A stretch of 64,000 nucleotides of DNA from Whalleya microplaca (Eukaryota > Ascomycota > Sordariomycetes > Xylariales > Xylariaceae): positions 1 through 64,000 of the forward strand of contig MU385727.1 of assembly GCA_022497155.1 (NCBI GenBank), written 5' to 3'. A model generated the notes under the pieces. It was given only the letters and a program-made list of their open reading frames with translations. It was not told where the DNA came from and ran no database searches. Both the position numbers and the translations under genes were made by a program. This document shows positions 1 to 11,489 of this stretch, piece after piece (position 1 is the stretch's first letter; every line of letters starts with the position of its first letter).

Positions 1-95
1 GACTAACTAGCCTGACTTAAGTCACAGGCCTAACTAACTTAAGTCACTAAATCTAATGACTTAAGTCACTAATTAGTGACTTAATCACAACCCTG
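1..95 (-). mobile_element. hAT-like MITE, terminal fragment cut by window edge
   Basis: This is the reverse complement of the left end of the MITEs at 30711 and 56966: the same subterminal array of TGACTTAAGT-type motifs, ending in the terminal inverted repeat ATCACAACCCTG. It shows little RIP damage. Only one end is in the window, so its target-site duplication cannot be tested; the flank is GGTAATAC. Confidence 0.85.
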
Positions 96-1169
96 GGTAA
101 TACTAATACACCTAATTTAAAAAAATAAAACTAATTTTAAATTAAAAATAAATAATTTATCTCCGGCTTATATATTTTAAAAAAGGTTATTTACTTAAAC
201 TTTATTGCCTATTAATTTAAATAAATTAAAGCAAATATTAATTATATATATTTTATAAGTTTACTTTTTTATTTTATTATTTAATTTATTAACTTATTAA
301 TTTATTAACTTATTAATTTATTAACTTATTAACTTATTACTTTATTAATTTAAATATACTTATAAAACACCGGTAAAAGTTAAACGTTTTTTAATTTCGA
401 ATTTCGCACGTTATTATATTTTAAAACACCCTATCATTACTTATAATAAAAAAGCCGAAATTAAAAAAACAATTAAATATGTAATTTTAATATATTAATT
501 TAAAACGTTTAATTAATTTAATTAATATTTAATAAAATTAGCTATGTTAAATAATTGTTCGACTTTTTTTAAACTTATAATCGCAAAAACGAGTTCGAAA
601 TGATATAATTATCGAAAATAATATCGATAATAGCATATTTAATAAAGACAAAGTTTATTTTAAAATATTAAACATTATTATTAAAAATAACTTATTTTTT
701 AATATTATAAATTCGAATTCTTTTTAAAAACTTTTATAATTTTATAATTCATAAATTTATTATATTTCAATATTAATTAATCTAATTTATTTAATAAAAA
801 ATCTTTAATTATTAATCGTTAAAAAATCAAAACATAATTAAAATTAAAATTTAAAACATTATTAAATATTTTTAATTCGGAATTAAAATTTAATATCGAT
901 ATATTCGGTAAATTTTCGATTATATTCGATATTTAAACTTTAAATTCGATTATAGTTTTTATAAATATTATTATTTTATTTATCGATACTAATTTTAATT
1001 TAAATAATAAATTAATCGGTTTCGAAAATTTAACTTTAAATTATACCAATATTTATATCTCATAAAAACTCGAAAAATTAATATTAAATTATATAAATTT
1101 AAAACTAAATAATATTTTAAGTATTTATTTTTATTAAATATATTTTAATTTTTTTAATTAACTTAACTT
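96..1169. other. AT-rich degenerate sequence without a gene
   Basis: Extremely AT-rich with few CpA dinucleotides, typical of RIP-mutated repeat DNA. No open frame or recognisable domain was found on either strand. It contains the short tandem repeat at 281-345. Confidence 0.6.
281..345. repeat. AT-only minisatellite, ~16-bp unit
   Basis: About 3.5 tandem copies of a unit close to TTATTAATTTATTAAC, with small variations at the ends. Confidence 0.75.
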
Positions 1170-1375
1170 AGTCACGGTCCACACGGACCACCTGTGGTAT
1201 GTGGCCCGTGCACGCATTAGTCACCCACCGGGGTTAGCCCGGCGGGGTCCTCTTGAACGAATTTCCTTAGCGCACACTTAGGAAATTCGTTCCTCTTTTC
1301 CTCATCTTGCGATTTCAATACAACAGCTAGTAATACTAGAGCCTTTGCCTCCAGCAATTACCATGCACCGTGATA
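1170..1375 (+). mobile_element. Structured 206-bp insertion element, copy 1
   Basis: A GC-rich block, little mutated, inside AT desert. It starts AGTCACGG and ends CCGTGATA, giving a short imperfect terminal inverted repeat (TCACGGT/ACCGTGA), and is flanked by a perfect 5-bp duplication AACTT (1165-1169 and 1376-1380). It can fold into several hairpins: GGTCC/GGACC (1176-1189), CCGGG/CCCGG (1228-1242) and a perfect 13-bp stem (1255-1267 with 1280-1292). It has no coding capacity. A second copy lies at 9101-9311. I do not recognise the family; a non-autonomous DNA transposon or other short foldback element is possible. Confidence 0.8.
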
Positions 1376-1954
1376 AACTTAATATTACTCGAAATAACGT
1401 ACTAAATAATAATATATTTCTTTATTAATTTACAAATACTTATAATAATATTTATTATATTATATACGTTATAAATATAATAATATAAAATATATTAAAA
1501 TATTATATATTTAATAACAAAATAACTAAATTTATATTATAATATATAAATATCGAATTACTAATTATTAAAAATAATTAAAAATATCGAAAAAAAATTA
1601 AAAATAAATTTATTTTATTTTATTTTACTTTATTTTATTTATAACTTATAATTCATTGAATTTAATTAATTAATAATTATTAGTTTTTTAAAAAGATTTA
1701 TACACACTTTAAAACTCGACTTATAATATAATAAAAACGCTTTTAAAAGTAGAAAAGCCTTTATTATATATATATCGAAATACCGACTATAATAAATTTA
1801 TTAACATATTTTTAAATTAATTAAATTAATATATTTTAAACAAATTAAATCAAATATTTAAAATATTCATTAAACCGATAATATATTTATAAGCCGAAAT
1901 TTATATTACTATATCCCGTAATTTATTATTTATTTATTAAATTTATAAGAATTT
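1376..1954. other. AT-rich degenerate sequence without a gene
   Basis: RIP-like composition, with no open frame or domain. It does not align by eye with the upstream part of the family A LTR, so it is probably part of another relic rather than the missing portion of that LTR. Confidence 0.5.
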
Positions 1955-2173
1955 ATAATATTATTAAATATAAAACTTATATTATAAGCTTTATTAACCT
2001 ATAAGCCTTATCGAAAAAGTATCGGGAAAAAACCGGAAATTCTCCCTTACTTTTTATTTATATAAAAAAAGTTTCGCCCCTTTTATATATAAAAAAAATA
2101 AAAATTAATATACCTATATTTATATTTTATAAATTAATATATTACTTATACCTAATTATTATTATTATTTATA
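1955..2173 (+). repeat. 5' LTR of A1, only the last ~220 bp recognisable
   Basis: Matches the end of the 3' LTR (9640-9837) and the A3 LTR. It ends TTATTATTTATA where A3 reads CCATCTCTAACA, mostly C->T differences. The first ~600 bp of the LTR is not recognisable upstream. Confidence 0.65.
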
Positions 2174-3600
2174 ATTTTGATTTTTTTCCTTAAATTACTT
2201 ATAATATATCGACCTTAAATATATTTATTAAAAATAAATGCCTAAAAAAGCAAATAAATTAATATAAAACTTTTATAAAAGCTGGATTTTATAATTACTA
2301 AAAAAGCTTATTATTTATATAAATAAAAACCTTTAATTTATTAAAAAAACTAAAACTAAAAAGGGAATAAATTTACTATTTAACCTTTAAAAAACGTAAA
2401 ATTTAATAAACAATAAGTTTATTACTATAAAAAACTTTATATTTTAAAACTTAAAAAAACTATTTTATATTCTTTTTCCATAATTTATTAAAGCCTTATA
2501 TAAAAAACGTAACGTAATTAATACCCGGGATATATTATTAAAACTTTTAAACTTATTGTTATTTAATAGCAAACTTAATATACCTAAAGGCTTAAAACCT
2601 AATCCTTTTTTAAAAAAGTTTATTTTATTAGGCTTTAATTTCTTTAGTTTTAATAACAAATTAAATATTAATTTTAATTATATTATTTTATTTAATTATA
2701 ATAAATTTAGACTTTTATTTAATTATATTAAATAAAAATTTTAATTTAATAAATACCGGGTTAATTTTCTTAATATATTAAAAAAGTTTCGGAAAAATAC
2801 CGCTAGAATTATTTATATCCGGAATCAAATAAACTAATAATATAAAAAAAATATTAAACCCGGATTTAATTTATAAATAAACCGGAATAATAATAATTCC
2901 GATTAAATTAAGATATTTTTAAATAATAAATTAAAATATTTATTCATAGTTTTAAATATTTAAAAACTTATTTTATTATAATACTAAAAAATACCGGCTA
3001 ATAGTCGGAATAAAACTTTTAAAAATTCGATATATATTTTTCCGGCTTAAAAACTTAATAACTTAAGTTAGTTTCGGGAAAAAACCGGGCTTTATTTTTT
3101 TTACAAAAAAATCTTAGCTAAATTTAAAAAATAAAATTATTAATTATAATAAAAAGCTTTTGAAAAAAATATAACAAATATTATTATGCGATATTAAAAA
3201 CTTATATTTATAGTTTAAAAAAAACTACCGATTTTAAAAATAACTATAAATAAAACTATAATAAAAAAAACTTAAACCCGGGCCGAAAGCTTTTTTATTA
3301 AATAAAGAAAATTTTAAAGTTTTAAAAAGCCTAAAAAAACTATTTTTTTAAAACAATATTAACATTAAGATTATTATATTATTAACTTTATTATTAAAAA
3401 CAATATTTAAATTCCGTTAAAATTTACTAATAATAAATTTAAAGCTAAGTTAAAAAATAAGTCGTAAAAAATATTATAATTATAATAAACTAAAATATTA
3501 TACTTATAATTATATTATAAACTAAAAAAATAAATTTAAAAATTAAAAATTACTAAAACTTTTAAACCTAATAAAAATTCTTTATTTAAATTTTATATAT
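2174..3600 (+). pseudogene. Degenerate gag of A1 with mutated CCHC zinc knuckle
   Basis: No open frame survives. At 3472-3513 one frame reads as a CX2CX4HX4C zinc knuckle in which the Cys and His codons have become Tyr codons (TGY->TAY, CAT->TAT), the changes RIP makes. The corresponding site in A2 (52678-52719) keeps the same spacing. A knuckle placed before reverse transcriptase identifies this as the nucleocapsid part of gag. The limits are approximate. Confidence 0.6.
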
Positions 3601-4099
3601 TTTTTAAACTTTTTATACCGTTTTTTAAATATTAAAAAAGCCTTTTTTATCATTTATATAAATTTAAATATTTACTTTTCGGTAAATTTAATTAATTATA
3701 TATTTATATTAAGATATAAATAAAAAAGCCCTTTTTAAAGCTATTAATTTTAAAACTTTAAAATAATAAATTATACTGATTTATTGTCATGGATTCACCT
3801 GACTTAATCCTGTGACCTGATTGGCCTAATCCTGGCCTAGGGTAACAAAGCCTGGAATCGCCTGGAATTAATGCACGGATTTCGCAGCTGCTTAAGTAAG
3901 GTAAGGTAGCCACCATACAAAATACCTGCGCACCTCCCGTAATTTTAAATCTCCAGCTTTATTACATTATATTAATTGAGCAAAAGGTGTGACTTATCAC
4001 CACCATAGCTAGTTCCCGTGACATTTATAATATTTTCTAAGTTAATTTTATAAAAAAAAAACAAAATACTAATTATTAGTTTTAATACCTTTATATTAT

Positions 4100-7050
4100 T
4101 ATTAATTAAAACCTTTAAAAAGGTAATAAATTATTAATATTTTAATATTATAAACTTTTCGATAAAATTATTAAGCTTTAAGTAATTTACTTAAAAGTGC
4201 CGAAATTACACCATTTATTACGTAATTATTTAATTTCCGAAAGAAATCCCGAAATTATAAAACAAAAATAAGCCCGGTTTTTTAATTATAACATTTAAGA
4301 TTATTATAAAATTTTAATTTATTTTTTAAAGCTATTTCGATTTTTTAATATTAAGAAAGCCGATATTTCATTCCGCTAAAATTAAGCTAATTATATTATC
4401 GACTTAGTTTTAGGAATAAATATATTTTATTATTTTATTTATTTCTTTATTTGTAATAAATTTAAAAAACTTTAAAAATTTATTATTAAAATAAAAGCTA
4501 TAATAAAATTTAAAACTTAAAAAACTTTATTAATATTTTTATATTATTTATATTTAAAAAAATAATAACTTGTAGTTTTATATAAATTATAAAAGCTTAA
4601 ATAAAATAACAGCTAAAAATTACTATATTTTATTTTTAATTTCGGAATTATTAAATAAAATATTAAAAGCTAAAATATTTTCGAAAATCGACTTTAAAAA
4701 TGCCTATTACTATATCTATATTAAAAAACAAATCAAAAACCGCCTTTTACATTAAATATAATTATTATAAATTTTACTAATATTTCGGCCACTTTTTAAA
4801 GTTATATTTATTAAGTTTTTTATAATATTTTAAGTTAGTTTATTTTAACGATATTTTTATTTTTTCTTTTATTAAAAAAGCTTATATAAATTATTTTCAA
4901 AAGGTTATCGAATAATTCCGAAATATAAAGTTTTTTATTAAGCTATTGAAATATATATTTTACTAATTTTTATTAAAATGTTTAAAATATATTATATCTA
5001 ATATAAATATATTTATAAAGTAAAACTATATAAATATTATAATTAATTAATTTTTAGCTATAATTTATTTATAAAATCTAATAATTTATTAGGTTTTATA
5101 ACTTTTACTGTCGCTTTATTATTAAATTCTCTTAAATTATAGCTTTATTACTTCAATTATTAAAAAAATGTATATTAAGGCAAAAACTAAAATAAAGCTT
5201 TTTAAATAAACTAATTAAAAAAGCTTTTAAAAAATTAATAGCTATATTTTAAATCGCTTTTTTATATTTCGATTTAAAAAAAAAATAAAAAAAAAACTAA
5301 CGTTTTAAAAATATTATATTTAAAATTTTATCATAATAAAATAATAAAAGGCATTAATATTTAATAGCTTTTTAGTTATAAATTTTACCGGACTAAAGTT
5401 AAATTACGGAACTCCCGATTAAAAAATATTAGCTATTATTAATACGTTTAAGTATTAGCGACATTAGTTTTAAAAAAACAAATTCCTTATAAAACTTTAT
5501 ATAAATTATATTAATTTAATTAATTTTATAATTAACTTAAAACTTAATATAAAATAAGCTAAATGATATATATTATTAGCTTTATTTAATTTTATTATTA
5601 AATATTAGCCGGGAAAATAAAACCTTACCGATTTTATATCGAGATATTTTAATTATATAATAAAATAATTTAATAATTTAATATTATTACTTATTTTAAA
5701 GCGAAAAATAGTAATAAATTAAAGCCTTATAATTAACGATAAAATTTTAAAAAAACTTATTTTTACGGAATATATTTATATTCCGGCAAATATTTAATAA
5801 ATATTAATTTAAATTATTACCTAATGTAAAGCCCGCTATATAGCTAAAAATGAAACTTATTATTAAAATAAATATTTCCCGGACTTAATTATTTTTATTT
5901 AAAATATATAATAACAAGTCACAAATATCGAATAATTTAATCCTATATTATTACTAATTTAACCTAAAATATTTAATAAGACCTAAAGCTTTATAACTTT
6001 ATTTTTATAATTAATAAATTTATATACTTTTAAAAAATCCTTTTAATTATAACTAATTAAACTATATTATAATAAGAAATTAGTAAACTATTTCGGATAA
6101 AAAGAAACTTATTAGCTATTAGCCCGGAAATTTTATTAAAAGGATTTATAACGGGACATTCGGGACTATATATAATATTATAAAATTTATTTCGGATTTA
6201 AGACAAAACACTACTATTTTTATAATAAATTAAATACTTTACCTATTTTAAAATGTCTTATATAAAAACTATTTATAGACTTTATTATTAGGTTACCTTT
6301 TTTTATAAAAAATAAAAAATAAACGTTATTTTAGTAATTATAAACTGTTTTATAAAAATAACTTTTTTATTTGTAATATTTATTTATTTAAATACCGCTT
6401 AATTAACCTAATTATTTTATAAATAAATCAAGTATTAATTTAGCGGTTTTATAAATATTATATTAAATAAAGGACTTATTTTTATAAGTAAGTTTTAATT
6501 TAAATTTTATTATTATAATAAAATAAAATTATACCTTTTAATAACGTTTTACGCTTAAACTAATATGCAAATAAAATAAATAAATTAAATATTAAAAACG
6601 TATTTATAAAATTTTATTAAAACTTAATAAATAATATAACTAAAGTTATCATGTTATATTATATTTGTTATAAATTTTATTATCAATTAAATAATCGGAA
6701 AGGCGCTTTTTAAAGTTTTATATAAGTATTTCCCCGAATTTCGTACTTTTATATTAAAGCCTTTTATTATAAAAAAGGTTTTCGGGACGTATACCCGATT
6801 AAAGCGTTTGAAATAATTCCGAAAAAAGTTAAAAAACTATTAAAAAAACGCTAATAAATTATACGCGAAATATTATAATAATAAGTATACTTTTTTAACC
6901 TGATACGTTAGTTAAATAATCGGGCTTTTAATTAAAATCTTATAATTAAAATATCTTAAATTCGCCTTAAAATTTATTAAACTTTTTAAAATTATCGCAA
7001 AAATCGGCTTTAAAATTTACCGGCTCGTTTTATTTATAAAATATAGTTAA
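4100..7050 (+). pseudogene. Degenerate pol (protease/RT/RNase H/integrase) of A1
   Basis: Reverse transcriptase is identified by a stretch resembling the K-I-D-F-K-N-A-Y-Y core near 4690 and by the active-site box at 4841-4867, which reads Y-F-N-D-I-F-I-F-S, the Gypsy YLDDILIFS motif with the first catalytic Asp changed to Asn by G->A. RNase H and integrase should follow up to about 7 kb by family order, but I could not delimit them. Stops are frequent. A2 carries the same RT box at 53877-53903. Confidence 0.7.
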
Positions 7051-8639
7051 ATTTATAACGTATTTTTTATATCATTTTTAAAATTATAAAAAGCTAAATT
7101 ATCTAACTTTTTTTTAAAAAAATAACGAAAAGAAAAATAATTAAAAATATAGTTAACTATTAAGTATATTAAAAAAGTATATTATAAAGTAAAATAAAAT
7201 AAATAAATTATTAGATATAACTAATAAATAATAGCCGAAAATATAACTAATATTTAAAATAATATTATAGAATATAAGCGAAAAAAATAAAGAAAAATAT
7301 AAAAAATTTAATAATAATATAATAAACTATAAAATAGCTAATAGCTAACGTTAAATATTATAATCTTTAAACGCTAAAATAAAATAGCTATAAAAAAGTA
7401 CCGAAAAATAAAATAAAAAGCAAACCGAATATATTTTTTCGGATAATTAAATAAACTATTAATAAATAAAATAAAACTATATATTAATATAAAAAACGAA
7501 AAGTAGCTATTATATATAATATTTTAAAATTTAAATTTAAAAATAAACAGGCTATATAATTTAAAATAATAAAAACCCGGAAAACTAATAAATAAAAACA
7601 AAAACCGAGAAATAACAATATTAAAAAAACGGCCGTTATAAATAACATTTTAAAAATTAAACCTAAAAATAAGTAGATTTAATAATTACTAATAGTAATA
7701 AATAAAAGGAATTTTTTATTAATATTATTAAAATTTAAACTTAAATCTTTAAAATTAATGATCTTATATTTTATTAATTAAGCTATAATATAATATTCCC
7801 GAAAACCCCCTAAAAACTAAGCCGATAATTTAATTAAAAACTAAAAGCTCCCGTTTTAATTTATTTAAAAATATAGCCTAAAAATAGTTAAAATATACTG
7901 CCGTAAAAGCTAAACGTATGTTGTTATAAATACTTAAATAATAATAATTTATATAGTAAAGCCGTGATTCTTTATATTAAAACGAAATTTATTTATACTA
8001 ACGTAAGCTTAACGTTAGTTAAAAATTTAAAAAGCTATAAGAAATAACCTTAAAAAAGTAATTAAATAAATATAAAACTTATAACTTTATATTTTAAAGA
8101 ATAAAAAGCTATATAAATAATAATCTTACGTTTAAAAATAAATAATTAATACTAACAGTAAAAATTTTATAAACCGTTAATAATAATTTTTTTTAAAAAA
8201 AATTAAAAATATTATTTAAAATTAACATTTTTATTTTTATTATAACCGATTAAATTATATTTCGCCTAGTAGGTTTAAAATAAAACGTTTTATATTTTTA
8301 AAAAATCGAAATTAAGCCGAAACTAAATCGACTTATTAGTCCTTTTTATAATATATATAATAAAGCTATATTTTTTAATAATATTACTATTTACATTGAT
8401 TTAATATTTTAAGCTAAAATAAATTAAATAATAAAATTATTAAAGCGCTTTTAGTTAAATATTATTAGGCTAAAAACTTAATTAACTAATTTAGTTATAA
8501 AAATAATAAAAATAAAAATAAATATATTAATAAATTTATATATATTATAGCTTTCGGAATATAATATATAAATTAAAACGATAAATTAAAAAATTTATAT
8601 TTAATTTTTAAAAGCTCGCTATTTCGCGGCTAAAAAAAA
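7050..8639 (+). other. Unassigned 3' segment of A1 downstream of integrase
   Basis: About 1.6 kb between the expected end of integrase and the 3' LTR, also present in A3 (about 60806-62400, opposite strand). It has no open frame. Some translated stretches look protein-like, but I recognise no domain. It may be an extra 3' ORF, a chromodomain-containing tail or untranslated sequence. Confidence 0.4.
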
Positions 8640-8754
8640 TATTAAGTTTTATTATAATAAAGCCGATATAAAAACTTTAAAACAACTTAATAATATATTA
8701 TATAGCGGCTAAAAATATAGTTATAAATTCGGCAGGTTTAATAATAATAGCGAC

Positions 8755-8928
8755 TAAAAAGGGTTGTTATGGGGTAGTAGTGTATATTGTAAAATAGATG
8801 GAGATCCAGCATTTAGGTTACAGCGGAGCTGTAATCCTAAATGCTTAAGATCTCTTATTTATCTTATCTACTATCTTATCTTATCTAATCTAAGCTAGTT
8901 CGGAGGGCCCCTCCGGGGCCCTGTATCA
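8755..8928 (-). mobile_element. Solo LTR (174 bp) of the B/C Gypsy family
   Basis: Flanked by a perfect 5-bp duplication GCGAC (8750-8754 and 8929-8933). On the plus strand it runs TAAAAAGGGTTGTTATGG to CCTGTATCA. It is homologous to the paired LTRs of element C (42035-42208 and 50081-50253), whose coding strand is minus. It is almost free of RIP changes, unlike the surrounding LTR. It carries an imperfect ~16-bp stem at 8810-8843 and a perfect 8-bp AGGGCCCC/GGGGCCCT hairpin at 8904-8922. A single LTR with its own duplication implies loss of the internal region by recombination. Confidence 0.9.
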
Positions 8929-9100
8929 GCGACGCTTTTTAAATTAAGGAATGCCCCGGGCTACTTATAAAATAACGGCGTTATTATAATATTAAATAAA
9001 CGTAATAAATAGTTTTTTAAAAAAGCTAGTTTAATCGGTATTAATTTAATTAATATAGCTAACTTAATTAGTTTAGTTATTTTAACGCTTATTAGCACCG

Positions 9101-9311
9101 AGTCACGGTTTACACGGACCATTTGTGATATGGGTATATAGCCCGTGCAAGCATTAGTCACCCACCGGGGTTAGCCCGGCGGGGTCTTTTTAAACAAATT
9201 TCTTTAACGCACATTTAGGAAATTCGTTCCTCTTTTCCTTATCTTGCGATTTTAATATAACAGCTAGTAATACTAGAGCCTTGCCTCCAGCAATTACCAC
9301 GCACCGTGATA
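9101..9311 (+). mobile_element. Structured 211-bp insertion element, copy 2
   Basis: The second copy of the 1170-1375 element, with the same ends (AGTCACGG...CCGTGATA), flanked by a perfect 5-bp duplication CACCG (9096-9100 and 9312-9316). It is inserted in the A1 3' LTR. The uninterrupted target is visible in the A3 LTR, where the complementary CGGTG occurs once at 60551-60555. Differences from copy 1 are mainly C->T and G->A. In the long hairpin only the left arm is changed, so there is no sign of compensatory evolution. Confidence 0.88.
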
Positions 9312-9837
9312 CACCGTTATTATTACTTGCGTTAAATATTTTAATAAATAAAGAAATTAAAACGAGACTAACGAAATAATTTAATAAATTTAATACGAAA
9401 AAATATAAAAGGATAAAAAGCGTAAAAAATAATTTAATAAAATATTAAATAATTTTTAGGAAAAAAAATTAGTTAATTAATAGTTTCTAATAAATAAACT
9501 ATAGCGGCAAAATAAAAACCGGAGTAATAACGAGTTAGCTACGGATTAAAGGAAATAGCTTATATAAATACGGCTTAACTATTATTGCCGTAAGATATTA
9601 ATTTAATAGATTACTAATAGCCGGGATAGCTATATAAAAGGGGGAGGATAATTGTTAAATATAAGGCTTATATTATAAGCCTCATTAACTTATAAGCCTT
9701 ATCGAGAAAGTATCGGGGGAGGACCGAAGGTTCTCCTTTACTTTTTGTTTATATAAAGGGGTTAAGAATTAGTGCACCTATATGTATACCTTATAAGTTA
9801 ATATATTACCCGTGCTTAATTATTATTATTTTTTATA

Positions 9838-10859
9838 GATTATTAGTTACCGAATATTAGTAACGAGTTTATAAAAAACCCGATATTATAAATTATATCG
9901 TATAACTTATTATTATTAATTTATTATTAAACAAACATATAATTAGGCTCCGATATTAAAGGAATTTATTACAGCAATTAATATAAGCTATAAGAAATTT
10001 AATAAATACTTTCCTTAAAAGTTAACTATTAATATTATAAAGAAATATAATCTTAAACCTTATTTATTTGGTATTATATTAAATCTAGTTTAAAAACTAG
10101 TCATTTTTAACAAGGTAATTTATTACTACGTTATATTAGTATAAAGGATAATATATTATAATTATTAAAAATCGAATATTAAAAGTAAGCCTTATAATAT
10201 ATTTATTAATTAAAATAAAACTAATAATATATTAAGGTTAAAATTAAAATAAACGGCGATCATTTATTAAATAAATCGTTAAATAAATCAAATAATAATT
10301 TTAATAATAACAATAATAATAGATTTAAAAATAATTTAAATAACCATATTTTTATAAATACAAATTATGACCTTAAAAAAGAATTAAATATATATTTAAG
10401 TAAAGGAAAATACCCTAAAAAGGTAAGTTTATATTAATATTATATTAAAATAATTACTAATTACTTTAATAAACAGACGTATTATTATAATATAAAGTTA
10501 ATTCGCCTCGTTTTTTTATTTTATTAATTTTAGCAAGGCGTTATTTAGCTATTTAAGCAACTTTAGCTTTAGCTAAAAGAGCTTTTTCGATTTCAAGTTA
10601 TATTATTTCTAAAAGTAAAAATAAATTTCAGCCGGGAATAATAAAATAGCTTACTTTATTAAAGAGCTAGAAATACGATATTAAAACGTTATAAAAACAG
10701 TTTTAAAAAAAAGGCAAGTTAAAGAAAGGAAGGAAAATGAGGAAAATTAAGCTTATATAATTATTAGATTTATTTAAAGTAACTATTAGGGTTTAAAAAA
10801 TAAAAATAAAAAAAGTTGAAAATAATTAATTAAAAGTTTAAAGTTAAAGTTAAATAATT
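9838..10859. other. AT-rich degenerate sequence without a gene
   Basis: Sequence after the A1 LTR. A stretch near 10290-10420 translates as Asn/Lys-rich peptide, which AT-rich sequence gives by chance. I see no supported gene or element boundary. Confidence 0.5.
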
Positions 10860-11482
10860 TTATTTTAACGTTAATAATTATATTGTATAATATGCCTATA
10901 GTAAATTAAAGAACGGTAATAATAACTATAATAATTAAAAGGATATTTAATTTATTATAGCGAATTATTTAAAAAAGTGCTTACACGATAAATTATAAAT
11001 TTTTAAATTAAATAAATTCGATATTATAATAACTACGTAAATTTAAATAATATTCTAAATATTCTAACGTTAATAATTATATTATATAATATGCTTATAG
11101 TAAAGTAAAAAATGGCGTTAATAAGTATTATAATAAAAAAGATATTTAATTTATTATGTCGATTTTTTAAAAACGTATTCAGAAAAATAAAAAGTTAATA
11201 TAGTTTAAACTTTAATACTTTAATATTTTCAACAATTATTATAATTTATAACTTATAAGTTATAATATACTGTAATATTAACATTATATTATAATAAGTT
11301 AAATTAACGTTTTAATTACTTAAAAACACTTAAAACACTTAAAATCCTTATTTTTTTAATTAAGTTATTAGTTATTTTTAAATGATTAATTAATTAGCCT
11401 AACTTAAGTCATAGGCCTAACTAACTTAAGTCATTAAATCTAATGACTTAAGTCACTAATTAGTGACTTAATTATAACCTTA
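10860..11482 (-). mobile_element. Decayed hAT-like MITE copy
   Basis: The right end is the MITE terminus in reverse orientation, with ATCACAACCCTG decayed to ATTATAACCTTA by C->T. The subterminal TGACTTAAGT array is recognisable at 11390-11475, with about 75 bp deleted compared with the complete copies. Two internal units of the ~190-bp repeat are present at about 10860-11000 and 11050-11190. The distal end could not be placed. Confidence 0.7.
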
Positions 11483-11489
11483 TATATAA

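Larger units (their letters stand above)
1955..9837 (+). mobile_element. Ty3/Gypsy retrotransposon A1 (RIP-degraded, nested insertions)
   Basis: The remnant of a Gypsy-type LTR retrotransposon read on the plus strand. A partial 5' LTR ends at 2173. The internal region 2174-8639 carries a gag zinc-knuckle relic, reverse transcriptase and downstream pol. A purine-rich tract (GGCTAAAAAAAA) precedes the 3' LTR at 8640. The element aligns base by base with A2 (51160-55299) over its first ~4 kb and, in reverse, with A3 (59988-64000) over its last part. Every reading frame is full of stops consistent with C->T/G->A change, so it is dead. Its 3' LTR contains two later insertions, at 8755-8928 and 9101-9311. 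Confidence 0.85.
8640..9837 (+). repeat. 3' LTR of A1, interrupted twice
   Basis: Starts TATTAAG (A3 reads TGTTACG) and ends TTATTTTTTATA (A3 reads CCATCTCTAACA, exactly its C->T version). Removing the inserts at 8755-8928 and 9101-9311 with their duplications leaves about 803 bp, against 818 bp for the A3 LTR. It contains a GGAG-type hairpin followed by T-rich DNA near 9715-9750, shared by all family A LTRs. Confidence 0.85.

Noticed and set aside
2465..2659. 64-codon minus-strand open frame
   Set aside because: Antisense to the gag region of A1, Lys/Asn/Leu-rich as expected from AT-rich DNA.
8961..9161. 66-codon minus-strand open frame
   Set aside because: Spans the A1 LTR and part of the 211-bp insertion, so it is chimeric non-coding sequence.
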